Counted from the stretch's first letter, positions 1 to 6,169 are shown. The stretch is DNA of 6,423 nucleotides from Chamaesiphon sp. (GCA_020059425.1 JAGVCD010000255.1:1-6423), one strand, 5' to 3'. Numbers and translations are program-made. Notes: a model not told the origin generated them from the sequence alone.

Positions 1-2316
1 TCTCAAGCCGGTTTGAGTGAGCGCGAAAAGCAATTAACCAATCGCATCACCGAGCAAGAGCAGATTCTGGCCGCAGTGGAGCCAGTACTGGCCGAAAAGC
101 AGCGTCAGCAGCCCCAGTTAGCGGCTAAGTTATCAGGTTTCTTGACGACGATGGCCGACTTGGAGAGCAAGTTGCAAGCCGTCGAAAAAACCCTGAAGAC
201 CCAGCAGGAAACTCAGCACCGCCTGTTCCAAGAGCAGCGTGATAAAGAGCGGCAACTCGACAAACTGGAAGCCCAGTCGCAGGTACAGCAAGAAGCCCAG
301 GGAACTTTTGCCACCAAGGTGATTAAGGAAGCAAACTTGGATGGGGTGCATGGTTTGGTGGCACAGTTGGGGGTGGTGGATGCCGAGTATCAATTGGCAC
401 TATCGATCGCAGCGGGGGCACGGATGGGAAATTTGGTAGTCACTGATGATCGGGTGGCGGCGGCAGCGATCGAGATTCTCAAACAAAAGCGGGCAGGGCG
501 GGCGACGTTTTTGCCCTTAAATAAAATTAGTGCGCCGCGCTTGCAAGAAAATTCCAGTCTGCTCTCTGCGCAGGGTTTTGTGGATTATGCAGTGAATTTG
601 ATTGAATTTGATGAACGTTACGATCGAATCTTTAGTTATGTGTTTGGCAGTACGGTTGTTTTTCGCGATTTACAGCAAGCCCGTAACTTTTTGGGCAAAC
701 AGCGGATTGTGACCCTGGCTGGCGAATTACTAGAAGCCAGCGGCGCGATGACCGGCGGAAATATTAATCACAAGGCTACCTTGCAATTTGGCACCGGGGA
801 ATCCTCGGAGTCTGCTGAAATTGCCACCATCCGGCAACGATTGCGGGAAATTGAAACCATTGTGCAACTAGGCAATGACAGCATCAACCAAGACAATCTC
901 AAGTTGCGATCGATGAGCGAACAACTCAATGATCTTCAGCAGCAGCAGCGCATGACTCAGCTAAACACCGAGCAGTTAGCTAAAGATATGGCACAATTGC
1001 TCCAACAACAAAGCCATGCCCAGCAGCAATTAGACCAAGCTCGCCAAGAACAGGCTCAGACAGTGCAATCTTTGCAGTCGATCGATCAATTACTTCCCAA
1101 CCATGAAGAAGACTTAGCCGCCTTGCGCCAACAACTTGCCGTCTTAGAAGACAACGCCGTCCACGAAGAGTGGCAAGCCATCCAGTCCGATATCCGCCAG
1201 CAGGAATTAGCCCTGCAGCAAACAGAGCAGACCCTTGCGGAGGCGCATAGTCAACTAAACGAGGTCAAACAAAAACAGCTGCTAAGCCAAGAAAAAATTG
1301 CCACAGCCAATCAACGATTTGCTGAATATCAAGAGCAGGCCGACCAGCAAAAACTCCAGCTAGTTACTTTGGAGCAAGAACTAAGTTCGATCGCCAGCGC
1401 CATTACCAACACCCAAACAGTGATGGCCGAGCTAGAACAGCATTTAGGTGCTGAAAAAAGCCAGCGCGATGCCGTCGAGCTAGCCTTACGCCAGATGCAG
1501 CAACGCCAACAGGAAAAACAGTGGTCGATCGAGAAGCTCCAAACCGATCAAAACCAACGCCGCCAAGCCCTGATAGACTTAGCTACGGCCATTACTAGTC
1601 AGCAAAGCGAACTACCTGTAGATCTGGAAATTCCGGTGGCGACTGAGCCGATCGATCCCGAAGAGCTGAGTAATTTGCAAAACCAGATTCGATCGCTCAA
1701 AAAACGGATGGAAGCGATGGAACCAGTGAACATGCTGGCCTTACAAGCTTACGAAGAAGCCAATACCCGCCTCGAAGAATTAAATGAGAAACTAGCCACC
1801 CTGGCCGATGAAAGTAATGAACTGCTGCTGCGGATCGAAAACTTTACCACTTTGCGCTTTCAAGCTTTTCGAGAAGCCTATGATGTTGTAGATGCCAACT
1901 TTCAAACAATTTTTGCAGAGCTTTCCGATGGCGACGGTCATCTTCAGTTAGAAGATGCTCAAGATCCCTTTAATGGTGGTTTAAACTTAGTTGCCCATCC
2001 TAAAGGCAAGCCCGTCCAGCGCTTATCTTCCATGTCCGGCGGCGAAAAATCTTTGACCGCTTTGAGTTTTATTTTTGCCCTGCAACGTTATCGGCCTTCA
2101 CCTTTTTATGCTTTTGACGAAGTGGATATGTTCTTAGATGGGGCAAATGTGGAACGATTAGCTAAAATGATTAAAAAGCAAGCCGGACAAGCTCAATTTA
2201 TTGTAGTGAGTCTGCGCCGACCGATGATTGAAGCTGCTGATCGCACCATTGGGGTTACCCAAGCGCGCGGGGCTTATACCCAAGTCCTGGGAATTAATCT
2301 CAAATCACCGGCCTAG
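1..2316 (+). CDS. smc: SMC chromosome-segregation ATPase, 5'-truncated by the window edge
   Basis: This is the C-terminal ~770 residues of the bacterial condensin SMC, which with ScpA/ScpB compacts and resolves the nucleoid. The frame is open from base 1, so the TTG at 13 is internal and not a start. Full-length SMCs are near 1,200 residues, so about 430 residues, with Walker A and the first coil, lie outside the window. Order seen: end of the first coil (to ~nt 330); hinge (~nt 334-765, ending in the Gly-rich GAMTGG); Gln/Glu/Leu-rich returning coil (~nt 780-1800); ATPase head with signature SMSGGEKS (nt 2029-2052), Walker B FYAFDEVD with catalytic Glu (nt 2104-2127), D-loop LDGAN, and the switch region SLRRPMIEAADR. 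Head and hinge motifs look intact, with no frameshift. The PRC-barrel gene follows after 28 bases. Assignment is secure; only the N-terminus is unseen. Confidence 0.97.
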   Translation, partial: SQAGLSEREKQLTNRITEQEQILAAVEPVLAEKQRQQPQLAAKLSGFLTTMADLESKLQAVEKTLKTQQETQHRLFQEQRDKERQLDKLEAQSQVQQEAQGTFATKVIKEANLDGVHGLVAQLGVVDAEYQLALSIAAGARMGNLVVTDDRVAAAAIEILKQKRAGRATFLPLNKISAPRLQENSSLLSAQGFVDYAVNLIEFDERYDRIFSYVFGSTVVFRDLQQARNFLGKQRIVTLAGELLEASGAMTGGNINHKATLQFGTGESSESAEIATIRQRLREIETIVQLGNDSINQDNLKLRSMSEQLNDLQQQQRMTQLNTEQLAKDMAQLLQQQSHAQQQLDQARQEQAQTVQSLQSIDQLLPNHEEDLAALRQQLAVLEDNAVHEEWQAIQSDIRQQELALQQTEQTLAEAHSQLNEVKQKQLLSQEKIATANQRFAEYQEQADQQKLQLVTLEQELSSIASAITNTQTVMAELEQHLGAEKSQRDAVELALRQMQQRQQEKQWSIEKLQTDQNQRRQALIDLATAITSQQSELPVDLEIPVATEPIDPEELSNLQNQIRSLKKRMEAMEPVNMLALQAYEEANTRLEELNEKLATLADESNELLLRIENFTTLRFQAFREAYDVVDANFQTIFAELSDGDGHLQLEDAQDPFNGGLNLVAHPKGKPVQRLSSMSGGEKSLTALSFIFALQRYRPSPFYAFDEVDMFLDGANVERLAKMIKKQAGQAQFIVVSLRRPMIEAADRTIGVTQARGAYTQVLGINLKSPA

Positions 2317-2344
2317 CATTTTGTTATATTCTTGATCCCACCTA

Positions 2345-3316
2345 ATGTCATCTGAACTAATTCGTCAACGCTCTGACCTCATCAACACCCAAGTAATTAC
2401 GATCGACTCCGCCAAATCCTTGGGAGTAGTAAAAGAGATTTTGGTGGATATCGACAGCCGCGAAGTCGTAGCACTGGGCTTGCGCGATAACATTTTGGCC
2501 GTTCCTGGTAACCTGGCGCGTTATATGTTGTTGAGTAGTGTGCGCAAGCTGGGCGACAGCATCTTAGTAGACGACGACGATGTGATTGAAGATATTGACC
2601 CCGATGCCTATACCAGCTTAGTGAATTGCGAAGTGATCACCGAAACTGGCGATGTACTGGGAAAAGTGCGCGGGTTTCGGTTTAGCTGTGAAGATGGCCG
2701 CCTCACCTCCATTATTATTGCCGCTCTGGGTTATCCCTTAATTCCCGATCAAGCCATTAGCACTTACGAGCTATCGATCGATGAAGTAGTCAGCAGTGGC
2801 CCCAACCGACTAATTGTCATTGAAGGTACCGAAGAACGACTCGAACAGCTCTCCGTCGGTCTTTTAGAAAGGATTGGTCTAGGCAAAGCACCTTGGGAAG
2901 ATGAATACGGCGACTACCGTCCCCCGATCATTCGCCCCGAGAACCAATTACCAGCCGGTCTGCCAGTGGCTCCACCACCCCAAATGCGACCACTGCGAAT
3001 GCCAGAACCAGTCGTGGAAAGTACCTGGGAAGATGACGATTGGAATGAACCCCGTGCCCCCCAAAAACCGCAAAAACTGCGGGCAGAGGTGATGCCCTAC
3101 GCCGATGAAGAAGAGGGCAACTGGAGTGACACTTACCGCGAGCCCCGGCGCAGTAATCAACCAGCGCCTCGGCCTAATCCCAGTAGACCAGCACCTGCCA
3201 ATAATAATGATGACGAAGATAAGACAAGTGTGATCGATGTTTGGGAAGACATCCCACCACCAAACCCTTCTAGCTCAATCAATCCGCCATCTCCACCTAG
3301 TTCACCAGCCCCATAG
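2345..3316 (+). CDS. Double PRC-barrel protein with disordered Pro-rich acidic tail
   Basis: 323 residues from ATG; no signal peptide or membrane segment, so probably cytoplasmic. Residues ~8-85 and ~90-168 read as two PRC-barrel domains, small beta-barrels found in ribosome-maturation factor RimM, photosynthetic reaction-centre H subunits and stand-alone proteins. Cues are ITIDSAKSLGVVKEILVDID and the parallel VITETGDVLGKVRGF. A linker around residues 170-195 (LLERIGLGKAPWEDEYGDY) looks ordered. Residues ~195-323 are rich in Pro, Asp, Glu, Asn and Ser and almost certainly disordered. Four Trp-acidic motifs occur at residues 183-188, 227-233, 259-264 and 299-304. Only 28 bases separate it from smc and no terminator is seen between them, so they probably share a transcript. 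From memory a PRC-barrel gene next to smc recurs in cyanobacteria, but I could not check this. No Shine-Dalgarno is evident. Domain call firm; biological role unknown. Confidence 0.88.
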   Translation: MSSELIRQRSDLINTQVITIDSAKSLGVVKEILVDIDSREVVALGLRDNILAVPGNLARYMLLSSVRKLGDSILVDDDDVIEDIDPDAYTSLVNCEVITETGDVLGKVRGFRFSCEDGRLTSIIIAALGYPLIPDQAISTYELSIDEVVSSGPNRLIVIEGTEERLEQLSVGLLERIGLGKAPWEDEYGDYRPPIIRPENQLPAGLPVAPPPQMRPLRMPEPVVESTWEDDDWNEPRAPQKPQKLRAEVMPYADEEEGNWSDTYREPRRSNQPAPRPNPSRPAPANNNDDEDKTSVIDVWEDIPPPNPSSSINPPSPPSSPAP

Positions 3317-3338
3317 TCACAGTTGCGTTTTAACTGGG

Positions 3339-3375
3339 AATAATAGATAGGATTCCAGAAGTCCTGTCTATTATT
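3339..3375 (+). terminator. 14-bp hairpin between the PRC-barrel and J-domain genes
   Basis: The arms AATAATAGATAGGA (3339-3352) and TCCTGTCTATTATT (3362-3375) pair over 14 positions around a 9-base loop. The single non-Watson-Crick pair is U-G in the + strand transcript, which favours an RNA structure on this strand. No clean U-run follows, apart from the AU-rich arm itself, so it may be an imperfect terminator for smc-PRC, an mRNA-stabilising 3' end, or a leader hairpin of the J-domain gene, which starts 12 bases later. Confidence 0.5.
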
Positions 3376-3387
3376 ATTGGTTGTGGA

Positions 3388-3945
3388 ATGAAATTAAATC
3401 AATGCTATCAACTATTGGAGTTGGTTCCCGGCGCTTCCCTAACAGATATTAAAGATGCTTACTACAGGTTAGCTCGGCTGTTACATCCTGATTTACATCC
3501 TACCGATCGCCATGCTCAAAAACGATTCGTGCTTCTCAACCAAGCGTATAGAATTTTACAAGATCGCGTATTAATTGACTGCTTAATAACAGACATTAAT
3601 ATTTCCTCGGATCAAACCATCGCTACATCTACAACACTTTCTCCACCAGAAAACAATTTGAAATGGAGTACCTACCACAAGCTACAAGATTTACTACAAC
3701 GCCGTCAGCTAAATCAAGCCGTGGCCATAGTTGATGGATTAGCACAGCGTTATAGTCAAGATCTCCATATTCAACAATGGCAGGGTATTGTTTACTATTT
3801 TTCAGGACAGCATCTGATCGATCTTGGTCAAATTGGCAAAGCTAAAATTTATCTAAAAAAGGCTGAGAAAGCCGATCCGCAAAATATCCAGCTTAGTCAG
3901 CAGATAAATTGGGAATATCAAAGAATTACACGTATTATGACTTAA
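3388..3945 (+). CDS. Small J-domain (DnaJ-like) protein with TPR-like C-terminus
   Basis: 185 residues from ATG. Residues ~4-60 form a J domain: helix I (CYQLLELVPGASLTDIKDAY), helix II (YYRLARLLHPD) and helix III (FVLLNQAYRILQD). The HPD tripeptide that stimulates Hsp70/DnaK ATPase activity is intact at residues 33-35. A Ser/Thr/Pro-rich linker (~70-90) follows, then helices at ~94-169 that resemble one or two tetratricopeptide repeats, including the ADPQN turn common after TPR helices. It lacks the Gly/Phe region, the CXXCXGXG zinc repeats and the substrate-binding C-terminal domains of true DnaJ, so it is a class III J protein that probably recruits DnaK to specific partners bound by the TPR part. 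Likely cytoplasmic. A hairpin lies in front of it and a 155-base gap follows, with no strong terminator visible. Specific partner unknown. Confidence 0.85.
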   Translation: MKLNQCYQLLELVPGASLTDIKDAYYRLARLLHPDLHPTDRHAQKRFVLLNQAYRILQDRVLIDCLITDINISSDQTIATSTTLSPPENNLKWSTYHKLQDLLQRRQLNQAVAIVDGLAQRYSQDLHIQQWQGIVYYFSGQHLIDLGQIGKAKIYLKKAEKADPQNIQLSQQINWEYQRITRIMT

Positions 3946-3993
3946 CTTTAACTACGCATTTATCATCATATTGACATTTTCTTTTAGAAGTTT

Positions 3994-4022
3994 TGGGCAT
4001 TACCGTAAATTAGAGATATATT
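3994..4022 (+). promoter_or_regulatory. Candidate promoter of the cyAbrB gene
   Basis: TGGGCA (3994-3999) and TATATT (4017-4022) are separated by 17 bases, giving 4/6 and 5/6 matches to the bacterial -35/-10 consensus. They lie about 80 bases before the regulator's ATG. A perfect TTGACA at 3971-3976 has no convincing -10 at normal spacing. The position in the only sizeable + strand gap supports a promoter here; the exact boxes are a guess. Confidence 0.35.
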
Positions 4023-4100
4023 AAAAAGGGGAAACTAAAATTTTAAAAATAGCCCATCACTCTACAAAGAATCTGAAAAGAACAAGGATATTTGATCAAA

Positions 4101-4475
4101 ATGAATGAATCTGCTCCTCATGCACTTATCGGCAAAGTATTACTATCAAAAGTTAAAGAACTTTCCCATTTGTCGCGCCGTGAGACGGCAAAACAGTGTG
4201 GATATTACAGCATATCCAAAAGCGGACAGGTGCGTGTTAACCTGACCGATTTCTATGATGCTGTGCTTTTAGCTAAAGGTGTACCTGTCGGCCCAGAATC
4301 TGGGAAAGACGGTCGTGGTCGCGATGCTACCTACAAAGTTACTGTTCATCAGAATGGTCAAATAGTAATAGGTGCCGCTTACACCAAAGAAATGGGTCTG
4401 AAGCAAGGTGATGAATTTAAAATCAAGCTGGGCTATAAACACATTTATTTGGAAGCGATTAGCAAAGAAGCTTAA
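4101..4475 (+). CDS. cyAbrB-family transcription regulator (CalA/cyAbrB1-like)
   Basis: 124 residues from ATG 4101; a TTG at 4092 is in frame, but AAGGA at 4084-4088 lies only 3 bases before it, against 12 before the ATG. The protein has the cyanobacterial AbrB layout: a conserved N-terminal region (LIGKVLLSKVKELSHLSRRE, then KQCGYYSISKSG and VNLTDFYDAVLLAKG) followed by the swapped-hairpin AbrB DNA-binding fold at ~78-120 (VTVHQNGQIVIG, GLKQGDEFKIKLG). Classical Bacillus AbrB has this fold at the N-terminus. Cyanobacteria usually encode two such proteins, which act broadly on carbon/nitrogen, hydrogenase and stress genes. The NLTDFYDAVL stretch makes me lean to the CalA/cyAbrB1 branch, without certainty. 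Cys33 is the only cysteine; a conserved cysteine in cyAbrB2 has been reported as a glutathionylation site. Its own promoter is likely in the preceding gap. The four-Cys protein gene lies just downstream. Confidence 0.92.
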   Translation: MNESAPHALIGKVLLSKVKELSHLSRRETAKQCGYYSISKSGQVRVNLTDFYDAVLLAKGVPVGPESGKDGRGRDATYKVTVHQNGQIVIGAAYTKEMGLKQGDEFKIKLGYKHIYLEAISKEA

Positions 4476-4584
4476 TTGGGTGTTTTGGGTAACTGATTCC
4501 TTACTTATTTTGGGATCAAACCTAGCACTCCTAGCTCACTTTCTAATTTTTCAACTGAAAAAGTCTTTAGCAAATTTTTTTTTA

Positions 4585-4878
4585 GTGGTAGTTAAATCTC
4601 TCACCATTTTGCTAATAATCGTATTTTTAGTGGCACTTCCGGCTCAAGCATCTTTTTGTAAAAGCATTGATACCCAAAAAGTGTGTATTTTGAGTATTGA
4701 GCGGAGTGCTAAAAATTATTGGGAATATCAAGTCCAGTTAAGTGTCGATCGCACCGTTCAACCACGCACAGTCTATAACTGTCGAGAAAAGTTATGGCTA
4801 CAGACCAATGGGCAATGGATAAAATTCAAAGATTCATCCGTGAATGCTGTAGCCTGTAGCCTCTTTCCTCGTTATTAA
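4585..4878 (+). CDS. Small putative secreted protein with four cysteines, unknown function
   Basis: From GTG 4585 this gives 97 residues. The first 22 make a textbook Sec signal peptide: MVVK, the hydrophobic run SLTILLIIVFLVAL, then a PAQA cleavage site before SFC. The mature ~75 residues hold four cysteines (25, 34, 66 and 91 of the precursor), enough for two disulfides, plus the aromatic stretch NYWEYQ, suggesting a small oxidised beta-rich periplasmic or secreted domain. I recall similar FC...C...AKNYWEY...YNC proteins annotated as hypothetical in cyanobacteria, but could not check. The start is uncertain: no ATG lies between the cyAbrB stop and the signal peptide, and the frame is open back to GTG 4408. 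GTG 4480 (5 bases after the cyAbrB stop) would add a second hydrophobic segment. A run of nine T (4575-4583) just precedes GTG 4585. The stop overlaps that of fabD. Confidence 0.65.
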   Translation: MVVKSLTILLIIVFLVALPAQASFCKSIDTQKVCILSIERSAKNYWEYQVQLSVDRTVQPRTVYNCREKLWLQTNGQWIKFKDSSVNAVACSLFPRY

Positions 4879-5726
4879 TTTGAAATACTACTGATATTGA
4901 CCAGTTGCAATCCTGGACAAGTTCGCTTAATCAGACCAGTTAAAACTTTACCCGGTCCTATTTCCACAGCTTGCTCTATACCCAAATGACTAAACTGCTG
5001 ACAAATTTCTAGCCAGCGCACTGAACCAGTCATTTGCAGGGAAAGACGTTCTTTCAATTCTGCGGCGTTAGTGGTTGGACTTGGTTCTACATTAGAAATA
5101 ACTGGTATCTTGGCATCTGCAAATTTTGTTTGGGCTAATACATGCATAAATTCTGCAGCCGCATCGTTCATCAAATGAGAGTGGAAAGCTCCAGAGACAT
5201 TAATCGGCATAGCTTTTCGGACTTTGATCTTACTTACTAATGTATCTACTGCTGTGGGTGAACCCGAAATCACTACTTGGGCGGCGCTATTATCGTTTGC
5301 TAAAACTACGTCATCAGTTTGATCAATCACAGTGGTTAGTTCTGATCGATCAAACCCAATCAAAACCATCATTTTGCCGCCATCAGCTTGATCCATCAAC
5401 TCTGCTCGTCTTTTTACCAAGGCTAGACCAGTCTCAAAGCTAAAAACCCCTGCTGCATACAGAGCAACATATTCACCCAAACTATGACCAGCGACCACTG
5501 TGGGCGGTTGTCCCTGCTGACGAAGCCAATCCACTAACAGACTTTCTATGACATAGAGACAGGGCTGAGTATAGCGAGTATTCTCGAGCTGTTCAGCATT
5601 CTGACAAACGTCACGTACCGACCAACCTAGTACATCACTGGCAGCGCTTAACCGATCGGCTGCCAAACTAGCATCCATCCCCAAAGCTTGTGAACCCTGT
5701 CCTGGAAACACCCACGCTGTTTTCAT
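4875..5726 (-). CDS. fabD: Malonyl-CoA:acyl carrier protein transacylase
   Basis: 283 residues, near the usual 290-310. It transfers malonyl from CoA to the phosphopantetheine of ACP, supplying the extender for type II fatty-acid synthesis in the cytoplasm. Visible motifs: FPGQGSQ (7-13), which helps form the oxyanion hole; GHSLGEY (80-86) with nucleophile Ser82; Arg107 in VKRRAELM, the likely malonyl-carboxylate-binding Arg; GAFHSHLM with catalytic His182; Gln231 in the QMTGSVRW block; and GPGKVL (257-262) near the C-terminus. All key residues are present, so it should be active. ATG at 5726 directly precedes the FPGQGSQ strand and fits the family N-terminus; no Shine-Dalgarno is seen in the AT-rich leader. 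In some cyanobacteria fabD sits with fabH or plsC; here neither is adjacent. CP12-type genes lie upstream and the convergent secreted-protein gene downstream. Confidence 0.97.
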   Translation of the reverse strand: MKTAWVFPGQGSQALGMDASLAADRLSAASDVLGWSVRDVCQNAEQLENTRYTQPCLYVIESLLVDWLRQQGQPPTVVAGHSLGEYVALYAAGVFSFETGLALVKRRAELMDQADGGKMMVLIGFDRSELTTVIDQTDDVVLANDNSAAQVVISGSPTAVDTLVSKIKVRKAMPINVSGAFHSHLMNDAAAEFMHVLAQTKFADAKIPVISNVEPSPTTNAAELKERLSLQMTGSVRWLEICQQFSHLGIEQAVEIGPGKVLTGLIKRTCPGLQLVNISSISN

Positions 5727-5748
5727 TATTAATATTTAAATATTTACT

Positions 5749-5778
5749 TTTATCAGAATAGCAAGTTTGGAGTACCAA
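5749..5778 (-). promoter_or_regulatory. Weak candidate promoter of fabD
   Basis: On the - strand TTGGTA (5778-5773) and GATAAA (5754-5749) are 18 bases apart, each matching 4 of 6 consensus bases. They lie after the terminator of the upstream gene and about 23 bases before the fabD ATG. The -35 falls inside the inverted repeat at 5763-5782. This is a visual match only. Confidence 0.3.
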
Positions 5779-5782
5779 ACTT
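5763..5782. repeat. Perfect 8-bp inverted repeat in the fabD leader
   Basis: AAGTTTGG (5763-5770) and CCAAACTT (5775-5782) are exact reverse complements around AGTA. On the - strand this sits 37 bases before the fabD ATG, over the candidate -35, as an operator would. On the + strand it is followed by TTTC, so it could also stop antisense transcripts entering from fabD. The regulator, if any, is not identifiable from sequence. Confidence 0.5.
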
Positions 5783-5843
5783 TTTCGCCATCAAGGAATC
5801 CGGATTGGAAAGATCTGCTGATGAATAGTCAGAAGAAAGAAAA

Positions 5844-5873
5844 CAGCCGCCTAATTTGGTAATTAGACGGCTG
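5844..5873 (-). terminator. Rho-independent terminator of the variant CP12 gene
   Basis: A 13-bp stem (arms 5844-5856 and 5861-5873, cores CAGCCG/CGGCTG) closes a 4-base loop. On the - strand the only non-Watson-Crick pair is a G-U wobble and the stem runs straight into TTTTCTTTCTTC, a good U-rich tail. The + strand reading has a C-A mismatch and a poorer tail. It lies 16 bases after the stop of the 69-residue gene and separates it from fabD. Confidence 0.88.
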
Positions 5874-5889
5874 CTTTAATTCACAAAAA

Positions 5890-6099
5890 TCACACAATAC
5901 AGTAGTGATCAATACAAAATTGTTTTAACATCCGGCGTGCTGCTTTAAGATCACGATGATACTTGGCCGCTCTCATTTCTTCCAGGACTTCCTGACGGAC
6001 AGCACAGGCTGGAGAACTACTCCCTTCGAGTGTGCAAACCTGTTCTGCCTCTGCTCGCATCTGCTCAATGCGTTGTTCAAAGGTAATGTTGTTTTCCAT
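5890..6099 (-). CDS. CP12-like protein with shortened, non-canonical C-terminus
   Basis: 69 residues from ATG 6099. The N-terminal half matches CP12, the small, intrinsically flexible redox linker that ties PRK and GAPDH into an inactive complex in the dark: an amphipathic start (FEQRIEQMRAEAEQ), then Cys22-X9-Cys32 in VCTLEGSSSPACAV and the helix VLEEMRAAKYH. Canonical CP12 continues to a Cys-X8-Cys loop with an acidic tail that enters the GAPDH active site. Here the end is basic (Lys/Arg-rich) and closes with Cys62-X4-Cys67 and IV, lacking the DNPDAAEC block. Reading downstream in the other frames does not restore that block, so a simple frameshift is unlikely. The AWDxVEEL core is replaced by RQEVLEEM. 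It lies downstream of a canonical CP12 gene with a terminator between. Probably a divergent paralogue; a GAPDH-binding role is doubtful. Confidence 0.8.
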   Translation of the reverse strand: MENNITFEQRIEQMRAEAEQVCTLEGSSSPACAVRQEVLEEMRAAKYHRDLKAARRMLKQFCIDHYCIV

Positions 6100-6105
6100 A
6101 ATCCG

Positions 6106-6120
6106 ACTATCTAAAATAGT
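6106..6120. repeat. Short inverted repeat just before the variant CP12 start
   Basis: ACTAT (6106-6110) and ATAGT (6116-6120) are reverse complements around five bases, ending 7 bases upstream of the ATG on the - strand. It overlaps a possible -10 and could be an operator half-site pair or a weak leader hairpin. Five-base arms in AT-rich DNA are common by chance. Confidence 0.3.
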
Positions 6121-6142
6121 TGATGAAAAAATTTACAGGCAA
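6113..6142 (-). promoter_or_regulatory. Weak candidate promoter of the variant CP12 gene
   Basis: On the - strand TTGCCT (6142-6137) and TATTTT (6118-6113) are 18 bases apart, each matching 4 of 6 consensus bases. The -35 begins 3 bases after the terminator of the upstream cp12 gene, so the variant could have its own short-leader transcript in addition to read-through. Confidence 0.3.
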
Positions 6143-6144
6143 CT

Positions 6145-6169
6145 GAAAAAGCCACTGGAGGGCTTTTTC
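6145..6169 (-). terminator. Rho-independent terminator of canonical cp12
   Basis: GAAAAAGCC (6145-6153) and GGCTTTTTC (6161-6169) form a 9-bp stem around a 7-base loop, with the A-tract/T-tract form typical of rho-independent terminators. It lies 20 bases after the cp12 stop and 45 bases before the start of the downstream CP12-like gene, so the two genes are probably not simply one operon. The symmetric form could also act on the + strand. Confidence 0.82.

Noticed and set aside
13..15. TTG at 13 as the start of smc
   Set aside because: The frame is open to base 1, and the product from 13 would lack the Walker A half of the ATPase; the gene simply enters from the left edge.
133..393. 86-codon open frame on the - strand opposite smc
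   Set aside because: It lies wholly opposite strongly coding coiled-coil and hinge sequence; its Leu/Gln-rich product is the expected mirror of Gln/Leu codons.
2901..3160. Overlapping short open frames on both strands within the PRC-barrel tail
   Set aside because: They sit in the Pro-rich low-complexity part, where stop codons are scarce in other frames, and show no recognisable domain or start signal.
3971..3976. Perfect TTGACA -35 box in the gap before cyAbrB
   Set aside because: No acceptable -10 is found 16-19 bases downstream; the TGGGCA/TATATT pair is a better candidate.
4408..4410. GTG 4408 as start of the secreted protein
   Set aside because: It would overlap the last 68 bases of cyAbrB and put about 60 residues before a well-formed signal peptide.
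3908..4731. 14-base exact repeat ATTGGGAATATCAA at 3908-3921 and 4718-4731
   Set aside because: Both copies encode WEYQ in unrelated proteins; no flanking similarity or mobile-element features, so coincidence is the simplest reading.
5240..5443. 67-codon open frame on the + strand opposite fabD
   Set aside because: It is entirely antisense to conserved fabD and its product has no domain-like features.
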